DNA from: Closterium sp. Naga37s-1
Taxonomy: Eukaryota > Streptophyta > Zygnematophyceae > Desmidiales > Closteriaceae
Assembly (NCBI GenBank): GCA_947471745.1
Contig: CANJKZ010000825.1
Coordinates: forward strand, 310,001-374,000
Reading direction: 5' to 3'
Length of the DNA: 64,000 nucleotides
Shown here: positions 45,342 to 54,710 of the stretch, piece after piece
How the letters are laid out: each line of letters begins with the position of its first letter
Position numbering within the stretch: position 1 is the first letter of the stretch
Notes under the pieces: model-generated
What the model was told of the DNA's origin: nothing
Seen by the model: the letters and a program-made list of their open reading frames with translations, nothing else
The model's database searches: none
Program-made: the position numbers and the translations under genes

Positions 45342-46541
45342 TCCTGACGTCTTGCAGAGGTGACAGAACGGTGGTACGTACTGTTGAACTTGACGGTTGT
45401 TTTGTCAATTGTTGTTGTTGTAGCATCGTTGAGTATGAAACACAAATTTTGGTGCTGACGCTCTCTTCTTGTGTCGTTCTTCGTGTAGGTCCATATCCTG
45501 CTGTTCAGCGTGAATTTCGGCGCAGAGTGCTGCTTTGGAGATCTTCCCGTGAGCTCGGAGGAGTGCTTGAGTGGAGCGCCAATGAGGACCAAGGCCAGCG
45601 ATGATAACTGTTACGAAGGCTTCTTCGGATATCGATCCTCCACATCGAAGGAGTCTGTCGCGCAGTCCACGACAACGGCTGATATACGCCATTCCCTTTT
45701 CGCCGGGTTTCATTTCCACTGCTGTCAATTGTGCCATGAGACGACTTTGATTAATGCTGTCTGTTGCTTGATACAGGTTCTTCAGGTGGTCATACGCTAG
45801 CTCGGCAGAATTGTCGTACCCTCGATAAGACCTGATGTTCTGCTGCTCGTTTGGAGATATATTTCGCAGAAGTATCGCATACGCCATCAGTGACTGATAT
45901 GTGTACTGCTGCTTGTCGTACTGCGTCCCGTGTATTGGGTATGGCAGGGACCCGTCGAAGAAACCAAGAATTTGCGCGCCCTCCATCATCAGCTCGAACT
46001 CGAATGACCAGGTATAGAAGTCTTTTCCGTCGAAGGGTGTTGATGTCTGCAGTTTTAAAACATGTGCGAATTGTGATTGAACCTGAAGCGCGTCCAATGT
46101 TTTTTCTTGTCCAGGTGAAGGCTGTTGGTGTGGCGTGAAGCTGATGGAACCGCGTTGAGGTTCATACGGAGCAAAGGTAGGTTGCTGCTGGTTTCCGCGC
46201 GCATAAGATGAACCGTCAAGGCTCATTGGGGTAGCCCTGTTGTTGTTGTCACTGTTGTTTGACTGCGCAGGAGCTGCTTGCTGGTGTTGCTCGTAGAAGG
46301 ACATGAAGGAGACAAATTTCTCCATCATGCTTGGGTCGAAGCTTGCTGCTTGATTCCCGGGAGTTTCAGTAGACTCCGCAGTTGGTATTGTTGCTGTGCC
46401 TTCCTCTGTCTGTAGGCCAGAGGCTGGAGGTGGAGTAGGAGTAGTGCCGGGAGATCCGTTGGAGGAGCTCCTCTCCTTCTGTGTTGCCATGCCTGTTGTT
46501 GTAGGAGTTTGGGTAATCGATCTTGCCTTGGAGGCTCTCAT
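45342..46541 (-). pseudogene. Copia-1 Gag (N-terminal and central part)
   Basis: The minus-strand frame is open from the ATG at 46541, which lies inside the primer-binding site. A more likely start is the in-frame ATG at 46487 (MATQKERSS). It has a Pro/Ser/Gln-rich N-terminus, then the Copia Gag (UBN2-like) region: TPFDGKDFYTWSFEFELMM, YQSLMAYAILLRNI, TDSINQSRLMAQLTAVEM and EEAFVTVIIAGLGPHW. A basic segment and an Asn run lead into the zinc knuckle CHLCKTSGHP, cut by element A and completed at 37844. Gag forms the particle that houses reverse transcription. This part is unbroken, so the segment itself could be translated. Confidence 0.88.
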
Positions 46542-46545
46542 ACCA
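46534..46545 (-). other. Copia-1 primer-binding site
   Basis: TGGTATGAGAGC on the minus strand directly after the 5' LTR. It is one mismatch from the initiator-tRNA-Met-type site TGGTATCAGAGC used by plant LTR elements. Confidence 0.9.
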
Positions 46546-46981
46546 TGTTGGGCTGAAAAAGACCTTAGGATCCTTTCGAGGCTAAGATATTTGAAGTAGG
46601 AATGTTGTAGTTTGCGGAAGTGTAATAACAGAGTTTACTGAACCACCTTGCACTGGTACGTGAGAACAAGATAAGTTAATAATAGCAAAGAGATACAAAG
46701 CTTTTATATGATTACAAGGAATATGAAAGGTTTTACTTTAACTGTTTTTGCTGTTGCGGTTCGATACAGTGACGACTCGGGTAACTGCTCAATATCGAGT
46801 CAGTTATGTGTCCTTGCTATCGCGCTGTATTTTTCGTCGAGTCAAAGGTCAGCGACCTTTGACCTTCGCGTAACCTCTAGCTGTTGCTTTTGTTGACTCG
46901 CGTGTTGCTTCGCTGTAGTCTGCTTCGTTTCGTGTCGATACTTCTATTACTTCAGAAGCGTTAAATTACTTGTTTCCAACA
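46546..46981 (-). repeat. Copia-1 5' LTR (intact)
   Basis: 436 bp, TGTTGGGCTG...TTTCCAACA. It serves as the empty-site control for the MITE and hAT-1 in the 3' LTR. Confidence 0.94.
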
Positions 46982-47058
46982 CCAAATGCCCAATATAGAT
47001 CCACTATCGCAGTTTAATCATGCTGATTGCATCCACAATTTTCAAAGCCTTTTGTAAC

Positions 47059-47217
47059 CCCACCAAAATACACTAGGATCGTTAGGAAGACACACTAGAG
47101 GTGTGGACTGTGGCCCCACGTGCGCGTTCCCTTGCTGTCGAAGCCACCACCAGAAATGACCGCCGAGACAACCCCACGTCTCTACTATAAAAGGGGTGAA
47201 CTGCACGCCCCGGTTGC
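47059..47217 (-). pseudogene. Inverted 3' fragment of a REL-type non-LTR element
   Basis: The minus strand encodes NRGVQFTPFIVETWGCLGG followed by WLRQQG and ends KRL-stop at ~47059. Its first 94 bp (47217-47124) are an inverted copy (~85% identical) of 55564-55657, the C-terminal coding end of the element to the right. It is either a separate 5'-truncated copy in opposite orientation or one arm of a terminal inverted repeat. Confidence 0.7.
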
Positions 47218-47224
47218 AATCTAG

Positions 47225-47650
47225 CCTGAAAGCTAGCGAATAGGCCGCCCGTGTTCTAGCCTCGAAGCCAGTGAATAGGCCGCCCGGCGCGCAGCTAGGC
47301 AGCAGAACTCGCGCCATTGCAGGCTCTTTTCACGTACTGGCAGCAGAAACCGCGCCACAGCAGCGACATCTGCGCCATAGCAGCGAAATCCGTGCCACCG
47401 CAGCGACATCCGCGCCACAGCAGCGAAATCCACGCCACAGCAGCGAAATCTGCGTCACAGCAGCGAAATCTGCGCCACGGCAGCGAGATCCACGCCAAAG
47501 CAGCGAAAGCCACGCCATAGCAGCGGAATCCCCGCCATAGCAGCGAAAACCGCGCCTTAGCAACAAAATCCTCGCCATAGCATCAAAATCCGCGCCATAG
47601 CAGCGAAATCCGCGCAATAGCAGCAAAATCCGCGCCATAGCATCGACAAT
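47225..47650 (+). repeat. 37-bp duplication and 20-bp tandem repeat
   Basis: A ~37-bp CTAGCCT-GAA-GC-AG-GAATAGGCC unit occurs twice (47221-47290). It is followed by about 15 copies of a 20-bp unit CGCGCCACAGCAGCGAAATC (47350-47645). It lies just upstream of the non-LTR reading frame and may be its 5' untranslated or promoter region. Confidence 0.88.
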
Positions 47651-48399
47651 AGAGTAAGCGAACAAGCCTTGGCCAAAGCTTGGAGCCATGGCGGACGGCC
47701 CGGACCCCGGGGATCCCGGGGCCTGGGTGGGGGACGGTCTGGACAGCGACATGACGGGGGCCTTCGGGGACGAAGGGGGGGCAAGCACAGTAGCAGCTGG
47801 TGGGTCGCTCCACCTATTGGCTGGTCACAAAAGACGGGGGGGGGGGGGGGGCGGCTGATTCTGCGCTCCAGAGCCCACGCATCCGTCGCCTCCACCACGA
47901 AGACCTTTTATGCCTCTTTGGCAAACCATCCAAGAGACAGTGTTATGAAGTGGGCCGTCCGATTTCAGCAATGACAAGTGGGCAATCCCTTGAAGACCCT
48001 CCCAACACCCGGGCTGACCAGAGCGACGACCCCGAACCTGCGGTTGTCAACAAAGAGGGGGGGGGGAGCGATAAGTGACAAGGGTGCGGTCGTCGAGGTG
48101 GCGGTAACTCCAAGGGAGGCATCGGAGGTAGCGAGGGCAGCTTGGGAAGAGCACCGTAGGCGCTTGCAACAACAGCATGACACCCGCAGAAGCGGCCTAT
48201 CTGAGAGGGTAACGCTGCACAGTGTCGGCTCGGCCGACGCCGCAATCTCCCTGGTCGTGCCACGTCTTGCACGGCGGCAGGAGCGGAGGCGTCGGAGGAC
48301 GGCGGGGAAAGACAGGCAGCAGGAGCCGCTAGTGGGGGGCCAGCGGGACCTGCAGGTGGGCGGGCCGCAGGGGGCCCGGAAGAGGGCCCGGCAGCCGCT

Positions 48400-50110
48400 G
48401 GTGGGGACGGGGCAGCAGCAGCTGCGGAGCGGAGGGCAGCAGGAGCTGCAGAGCGGAGGGCAGCAGCAGCTGTGGAGCGGAGGACAGCAGATGCTGCAGA
48501 GCGGAGGGCAGCAGCAGTTGCAGAGCGGAGGGCAGCAGCAGCTGCAAAGCAGAGGGCAGCAGCAGCTGCGGATCGGAGGGCAGCAGCAGCTGCAGAGCGG
48601 AGGGCAGCAGCAGCTGCAGAGCAGAGGGCAGCCGGAGCTGCAGATCGGAGGGCAGCAGGATATGCGGAGCGGAGGGCAGCAGCAGCTGCGGAGCGGAATG
48701 CGGCAGCTGCTGCACAGCGGAGGGCAGCAGGCATGGGAGGCTGGGGGGCAGCAGAAGCTGAAGGCTGGGGACCAGCAGGGGCTGCAGGCTGGGGGGCAGC
48801 AGGAGCTGGCTGGAGGGTAGCAGGAGCGGGCCGGAGGCCAGCAGGCGTTGGAGGCGGAGATGGAGGTGGAGCAGGGGGGCAGGGAGCAGCAGGAGCTGCA
48901 GGCTGGGGGGCAGCAGAAGCTGCAAGCTGGGGCCCAGCAGGGGCTGCAGGCTGGGGGGCAGCAAGAGCTGGCCGGAGGCCAGCAGGCTTTGGAGGCGGAA
49001 ATGGAGGTGTAGCAGGGGGGCGGGGAGCAGCAGGAGCTGCAGGCTGGGGGGCAGCAGAAGCTGCAGGCTGGGGCCCAGCAGGGGCTGTAGGCTGGGGGGC
49101 AGCAGGAGCTGGCCGGAGGCCGGCAGGCGTTGGAGGCGGAGATGGAGGTGGAGCAGGGGGCCGGGGAGCAGCAGGAGCCGCAGGCTGGGGGGCAGCAGAA
49201 GCTGCAAGCTAGGGGGCAGCAGAAGCTGCAAGCTGGCGGGCGGCAGGAGCTGCAGACGGGGGGGCAGCAGGCGTTGGAGGCTGGGGGGCAGGAGAAGCTG
49301 AAGGCTGGGGCCCAGCAGGGGTTGCAGGCTGGGGGGCAGCAGGAGCTGGCTGGAGGGCAGCAGGAGCTGGCTGGAGGGCAGCAGGAGCTGGCTGGAGGCC
49401 AGCAGGCGTTGGAGGCGGAGATGGAGGTGGAGCAGGGGGGCGGGGAGCAGCAGGAGCTGCAGGCTGGAGGGCAGCAGAAGCTGCAAGCTGGGGGGCAGCA
49501 GAAGCTGCAAGCTGGCGGGCAGCAGGAGCTGCAGACGAGGGGGCAGCAGGCGTTGGAGGCTGGGGGGCAGGAGAAGCTGAATGCTGGGGCCCAGCAGGGG
49601 TTGCAGGCTGGGGGGCAGCAGGAGCTGGCTGGAGGACAGCAGGAGCTGGCTGGAGGGCAGCAGGAGCTGGCTGGAGGCCAGCAGGCGTTGGAGGCGGAGA
49701 TGGAGGTGGAGCAGGGAGGCGGGGAGCAGCAGGAGCTGCAGGCTGGGGGGCAGCAGAAGCTGCAAGCTGGGGGGCAGCAGAAGCTGCAAGCTGGCGGGCG
49801 GCAGGAGCTGCAGACGGGGGGGCAGCAGGCGTTGGAGGCTGGGGGGCAGGAGAAACTGAATGCTGGGGCCCAGCAGGGGTTGCAGGCTGGGGGGCAGCAG
49901 GAGCTGGCTGGAGGGCAGCAGGAGCTGGCTGGAGGCCAGCAGGCGTTGGAGGCGGAGATGGAGGTGGAGCAGGGGGGCGGGGAGCAGCAGGAGCTGCAGG
50001 CTGGGGGGCAGCAGAAGCTGCAGGCTGGGGGGCAGCAGAAGCTGCAAGCTGGGGGGCAGCAGGAGCCGCAGGCTGGGGGGCAGCAGGAGCCGCAGGAGAT
50101 GGAGATGGAG
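48400..50110 (+). repeat. Higher-order repeat encoding GGQQ-LQA peptides
   Basis: The basic unit is ~30 bp, (C)TGGGGGGCAGCAG[A/G]AGCTGC. It is organised in a higher-order unit marked by GCGGAGATGGAGGTGGAGCA at about 49136, 49415, 49694 and 49953, spaced 279, 279 and 259 bp. Earlier units near 48855 and 48990 are shorter. The plus frame 49130-50386 stays open throughout. Confidence 0.92.
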
Positions 50111-50399
50111 ATGGAGGAGCCACAAGAGGAGGCGCGAGGGGAGCTGCCAGTAGGCGTGCAGGAGGGGAGTCAAACAGGGAATCAGCCCCAGTTGCAGGCA
50201 GGGCGGCAGCAAGGGTGTCATGAGGGGAACCAGCCCTTGCCTGGAAGCGTACAACAGGGGTTGCCGATGAGTGATTCGCAGGAGTTGCAGGCGCAGGATC
50301 AGCAGGGGGTCACTAGCCCGGGCGGCACAGGCCAAGCGGAAAGGCCGCAGGCACGGCGCCGAAGGGGGCGACGACAGGGAGGGTAGAGGGCTGGGGGCC

Positions 50400-50760
50400 A
50401 GCCGGGGGTGACCAGAGCATCTCAGGGAGAGCAGCAGCCAGGGGGGTAGCCAGGGGTGACCGGAGCACCCCAGAGAGAGCAGCAGCCAGGGGGGCAGCCG
50501 GGGGCAAACAGAGCACCCCAGGGAGCGCAGCAGCAAGGGGGACAGCCGGGGGTGACCGGAGCACCCCAGGGAACGTAGAGGCCAGGGGGGCAGCAGGGAG
50601 TGACCGGAGCACCCCAGGGAGAGCAGCAGCTAGGGGGGCAGCCGGGGGTGACCCGAGCACCCCAGGGAGAGCAGCAGCCAGGGGGGCAGCCGGGAGTGAC
50701 CACAGCACCTCAGGGAGAGCAGCAGCCAGGGGGGCAGCCAGGGGTGACCAGAACACCCCA
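50400..50760 (+). repeat. 48-bp tandem repeat (16-residue PQGEQQPGGQPGVT unit)
   Basis: About seven tandem copies of a 48-bp unit, which is 16 codons, so the peptide repeat is preserved. It adjoins the start of the RT domain. Confidence 0.9.
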
Positions 50761-51871
50761 CTTGCCTACACTTGCTCTGACCAGGACCCGGATGCCATCC
50801 GCCTGTCTCGGTGCCGATCTCGGTGTAAAGTGGGAGAGTGGAGCCGTGGATTGGCTTGCCTTACAGCAGGAGAGTTGGCTCGACCGTCTGAGGCCATGGT
50901 GCAGTCGCTGCGAGAGAAGCACCCTGCTAGCACTGGCGAGGTACCACAGTGGGTCTGTGATTTCACCGTCGATGCTCCTCAGCGGCCTCCACTCACGACC
51001 GACATCCTGGCCAGAGCTATCCATACAGCCGCTCGCGCTTCAGCAGCAGGGCCATCGGGGTGGGTCACAGAGCATGTGCGCGACACCTTCCTCACTGAAC
51101 CTTCCTGCCTTACCCACCTGTTGGAAGTGTTCAACCAATGGGTGGCGGGACAGGTCCCCGAGCGGGCTCGGCCCTGGCTCGCCGCATCCATCCTAGTTGG
51201 GCTTTCCAAGCCTAATGGCGACGTCCGGCCGGTGGCGATTGGGGAGGTGCTTCCGTGTATCCTCGCTCGAGCTTTTTGCATCTTGCTCCGCCCTGCGATG
51301 GCTTCCTACTTTCTGCCGTGCAACCAGCTGGGAGCGGGCACCAGGGCCGGGGTGGAGATTCTTACTCGTTCTTTCCAGTCAGCACTGGCCACTCACCCCG
51401 ACTGGTGTGCGCTGCAGATAGATGTCGCGAACGCCTTCAATTCGTTTCACCGTCATGCGAAGTTTGAGGGGCTGCGGGAGTCGCCTTTCTCAGGGTTGAT
51501 CCCATTCTTGCGTGTTTTCTACGGGACACCTAGCGACCTGTACCTCCGAGCATGCCCTTTCATACAGAGCCTTGAGTCGGCACGAGGATCGCGGCATGGG
51601 GACCCGCTCGGCCCTTTTCTTTTCGCGTTCAAGCAGCAGCAGGTGATGGAGTCGGTGACTAGAGAGTCCAGGGGCCTACTTTTCCTGAGTTATGCAGACG
51701 ATACCTATATCTTGGGACCAGCGGCTAGGATTCTAGAGGCTTTTGGGGTGCTACGGGAGCGGTTGGAGTGGGTGGGGCTGGAGGTGCAGGCGCACAAGTG
51801 CCGGTTTTGGGAGCGTGAAGGCGGGAATGTGGAGCGGGCACTGCCATTAGGGATGCAGCGGGTGGAGGAGG

Positions 51872-54710
51872 CTACGTTGGCAGATACGCCTTGGGCAGGG
51901 TTGCGTACCACGTATATACGCTTGCGTATATACGTGATACGCTAATACGCTCGTATTTCTTGGAAATACGCCCGGGCAGCCCGCCGAAAAAAAAAATCGA
52001 AATTGAAAATTTTCGCGAATGTTTTGCGACTTCGCGATTTGTTACCGCAAAGTCGCACATCGCCCAACCCACTTCTGAAATTCAAATTTTGAGCTCCAAA
52101 CCTCCCACCACCACCCCACCAAACCTCTCATCTGCAACCATCCCTCTCAAATGTTGTTCAGCAACTCGTCTGCTCATATACTGAATGACGAGTTCCTTTC
52201 TGTCATTCAGTTTCCGTAGTCGTTTTCATTCCCGTAGCTCTCTTCTCCCATTTTTCCTCATGGCGTCTAACTCCACCCCTCCTACTGCGACGAGCAATGT
52301 TGCCTCTGTTCACGCGTCCAATAGCGAAATCAATACGGAGCCTGTTGAGGCTGGCCTTTCGAACCCCATTTTGAAACATTTCCTTATTCCGTACCATACC
52401 AAAGGCACTCCCAAGATTTGTAAGTTTTGTGACTTCACGTTTGAGGGCGGAACCACTCGTTGCGCGGTTCACCTGGCGAAATGGAAAGGGCAGGGTGGAC
52501 GCCCTGTCCGGCTTTGCAAGAAGGTGTCCCCGGCAGTCAGTGAAGAAGTGCGCGGCATGTACGAGGAGAAGGCGGAAAAGCAGGGCGTCAAACGAGGGGC
52601 GGCCGCTGCAGCAATTGACTCCGCGCTGGGCGCGGTCACTGGTTCTTCAGAGAAGAAGGGGAAGATTACGTCCTTCTTCGGTGATGAGGCAGCATGCGCC
52701 AAGGAGGACGCGGATAACGCCCTCTGCCTTTTGATCGCGGCGTTGAGACTTCCCGAGCGCATCGCGGACGACCCGGTGTTCCGTTACGCAGTCCAGTGCA
52801 TTGCGCGCGCTGGACCGGGGTACGTCCCCCCCAATAGGCACTTCATTGGAGGGGCGGGCTTGAAGAAGGTGCGGCAGAAACTGGAGGAGGCGCTCGCCCC
52901 CGTTGCCGCGAGCTGGAAGCGTGACGGGGTCACCGTGTCGTCGGACATGATGACTGACCGTTGTGGCCGCCCGCAGGCCAACGTGCTCCTTGTCAACGAC
53001 TCCGGCGCAGTTTTCGAGCAGGCGGTCGACTGCCACATGGAGTCGAAGACCGGGGGTTACATCGCAAGCCTTCTCTGCCCCGTGATTGATAAGGTGGGGC
53101 CGGAGAATGTGGTGGCGATCTGCACCGATGGGGGCAGCAACTATGCCTCGGCAGCCAGGAAAATTGCAAGCACATGGCCGCACATTGAGCATGTGCCATG
53201 TGCCACGCATGTCCTCGACCTTATGATGGAAGACGTGGGCAAGATGGGATGGGCGAAGGGGCTCGTGGAGAAGGGGGGGATGATGATAAACTTTGTGCGC
53301 AACCACCACTTCACCCGTGCATACATGAAGAAGGGTGGGGGGAAACAGGTGCTTAAGCCCGCGGGGACCAGATTTGGGACGCAGTATATAGCTCTGGCCC
53401 GGCTATGCGAGGTGAGGGGTGGGCTGGCGAAGATGGTTCTCAGCGACGAGTGGAATGAGTGGGCAGCGGCGGACAAGGATAGGAAGATTGTAGCCGACAA
53501 GTTCAGGGCTGCCTTGATGGATGAGGAGTGGTGGGGGCTGGCGGGGTTTTTTACCTCTCTCATGGCGGTGCCGTTCAAGGCCATGTGGGCCACGGACTCC
53601 TCGGCGAAGGGGATGATGGGGAAGATGTATAATATCATGCTTCAGCTTACCGAAGACATGAATGACAAGTTGGACGAGGCAGGCGACTATTTGACTCGGG
53701 CGGAGAAGGTAGATATCACCAAGATTGTGAAGGACAGGTGGGACAACTCCCTTGCCTGCCCCATGCATGTGGTTGGCCGGATCCTGAATCCGGTCAACCA
53801 GGTGGAGGGAATTTTCAGGAACGATGTGGAGTGCACGCGAGTGTTCAAGGCCTACATCGAGCGCCACTACGACAACAAAACCTTCAGGCGTGGCAAGGAT
53901 GGCGCCTCTCGCCGCGCCTCCCTTGTGCTGCAAGAGGCATTGCTGGCCTACATCAACATGGAGGGCAGCTATGGCACGCCGGGCGCCATATCTGCAAGGG
54001 AGGCAGTGAAGAAGGGGGAGATGAGCATGGTGCAGTGGTGGTTGTGGCACAGCACCGAGTACCCTGAGCTGGCCGCCCTCGCATGCCGGGTTCTCACTCA
54101 GCCCGTCTCGGCTTCCCCATGCGAACGTGGCTGGGCGCAGTGGGAAGGCGTCCACACCGCCCGCCGCAAACGCCTCGGGTCCGCCAAGTGTGCGGACCTT
54201 GTCTGCATTGCGCACAACTGGAACGTTGTGCGCAATTGGTACAAGGAGGATGGGGGCAGCACGATTGTGCCCGGTAACATCCCGGATGCCCCAATCCCTC
54301 GCGGCTACAACATGGACGAGGAGGAGGATGACCTGCTGGGGGCGGAAGGAGAGGATGCAGTTCTGGCGGATGAGTATGGGGCAGGGGTGGTGTTGGAAAA
54401 GCCCCGCAAGGAACTCGGCTGTGTGGAGGCTAGCTAGAGGGTGGGGTGGGGATGTATGGGGTGGGGAGAAGTAGCCCCAAAGATGTATCTCTGGATATTT
54501 ATGAAATTATATTATGACATGTGTGTTTGGGAAACATAACCCCCCCCCCCTTGAACAGGTTTTTTTTAGCCATGCCCGGGAAAAAAGTTTTACCTGCCCG
54601 CCCAGCGTATTTTTACGTATCACGAGTACGCCACCCCTAGCGTACCGCGTATATACCCAGCGTATAATACGCTAGCGTATTATACGCGATACTCGTATCT
54701 GCCAACGTAG
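51872..54710 (+). mobile_element. hAT-2 DNA transposon, apparently complete
   Basis: It is 2839 bp, with perfect 17-bp inverted termini CTACGTTGGCAGATACG (51872-51888) and its complement (54694-54710), flanked by an exact 8-bp duplication GGAGGAGG (51864-51871 and 54711-54718). The subterminal ~100 bp on both sides are packed with CGTAT/ATACG and CGTATATACG palindromic units. It contains one long uninterrupted transposase frame. It disrupts the RT frame of the non-LTR element, which resumes after the right duplication. Confidence 0.93.
52260..54437 (+). CDS. hAT transposase (BED-like finger, DUF659, hATC dimerisation)
   Basis: Intact single-exon frame of 725 residues from ATG 52260 (MASNSTPPT). 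An in-frame ATG at 52185 would add 25 Ser/Phe-rich residues that look untranslated. A BED-like finger (ICKFCDFTFEGGTTRCAVHL) lies at residues ~45-65. A DUF659/RNase-H-like core has VSSDMMTDRCGRP with the first catalytic Asp, VVAICTDGGSNYASAA with the second, and VPCATHVLDLMMEDVG. The C-terminal hATC region is WWLWHSTEYPELAALACRVL, PVSASPCERGW and RRKRLGSAKCADLV. The tail is acidic (MDEEEDDLLG). Length and motif order fit an active plant-type hAT enzyme, which excises and reinserts the element by a hairpin mechanism in the nucleus. No stops or frameshifts; the third acidic residue cannot be assigned by eye. Confidence 0.9.
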   Translation: MASNSTPPTATSNVASVHASNSEINTEPVEAGLSNPILKHFLIPYHTKGTPKICKFCDFTFEGGTTRCAVHLAKWKGQGGRPVRLCKKVSPAVSEEVRGMYEEKAEKQGVKRGAAAAAIDSALGAVTGSSEKKGKITSFFGDEAACAKEDADNALCLLIAALRLPERIADDPVFRYAVQCIARAGPGYVPPNRHFIGGAGLKKVRQKLEEALAPVAASWKRDGVTVSSDMMTDRCGRPQANVLLVNDSGAVFEQAVDCHMESKTGGYIASLLCPVIDKVGPENVVAICTDGGSNYASAARKIASTWPHIEHVPCATHVLDLMMEDVGKMGWAKGLVEKGGMMINFVRNHHFTRAYMKKGGGKQVLKPAGTRFGTQYIALARLCEVRGGLAKMVLSDEWNEWAAADKDRKIVADKFRAALMDEEWWGLAGFFTSLMAVPFKAMWATDSSAKGMMGKMYNIMLQLTEDMNDKLDEAGDYLTRAEKVDITKIVKDRWDNSLACPMHVVGRILNPVNQVEGIFRNDVECTRVFKAYIERHYDNKTFRRGKDGASRRASLVLQEALLAYINMEGSYGTPGAISAREAVKKGEMSMVQWWLWHSTEYPELAALACRVLTQPVSASPCERGWAQWEGVHTARRKRLGSAKCADLVCIAHNWNVVRNWYKEDGGSTIVPGNIPDAPIPRGYNMDEEEDDLLGAEGEDAVLADEYGAGVVLEKPRKELGCVEAS

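Larger units (their letters stand above)
9642..46981 (-). mobile_element. Copia-1: Ty1/Copia LTR retrotransposon expanded to 37 kb by nested insertions
   Basis: The left boundary is the LTR start TGTTGGGCTG and the right boundary is the LTR end TTTCCAACA. Both sides carry the 5-bp target duplication CCAAA (9637-9641 and 46982-46986). Order on the minus strand: 5' LTR 46981-46546, primer-binding site, gag to 45342, [A], zinc knuckle end, protease and GAG-preintegrase to ~36770, [B], integrase to ~28037, [C], reverse transcriptase remnant to 21679, [D], RNase H to ~13960, polypurine tract AAGGGGAG, 3' LTR. Subtracting the insertions leaves ~4.7 kb, the usual Copia size. Internal deletions affect the integrase C-terminus and the RT core. 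The two LTRs differ by roughly 3% substitutions plus small indels, older than the nested copies. Coding is decayed (frameshifts, stops, DSG to DSC in protease). Confidence 0.92.

Noticed and set aside
47836-47851. Frameshift at a G15 run as a biological feature
   Set aside because: Homopolymers of this length are prone to sequencing and assembly error, and the surrounding ORF is already decayed.
48329-50536. 735-codon antisense open frame rich in Leu/Pro
   Set aside because: It is the complement of the Gln/Gly repeat array. Its openness follows from the repeat composition and it has no domain.
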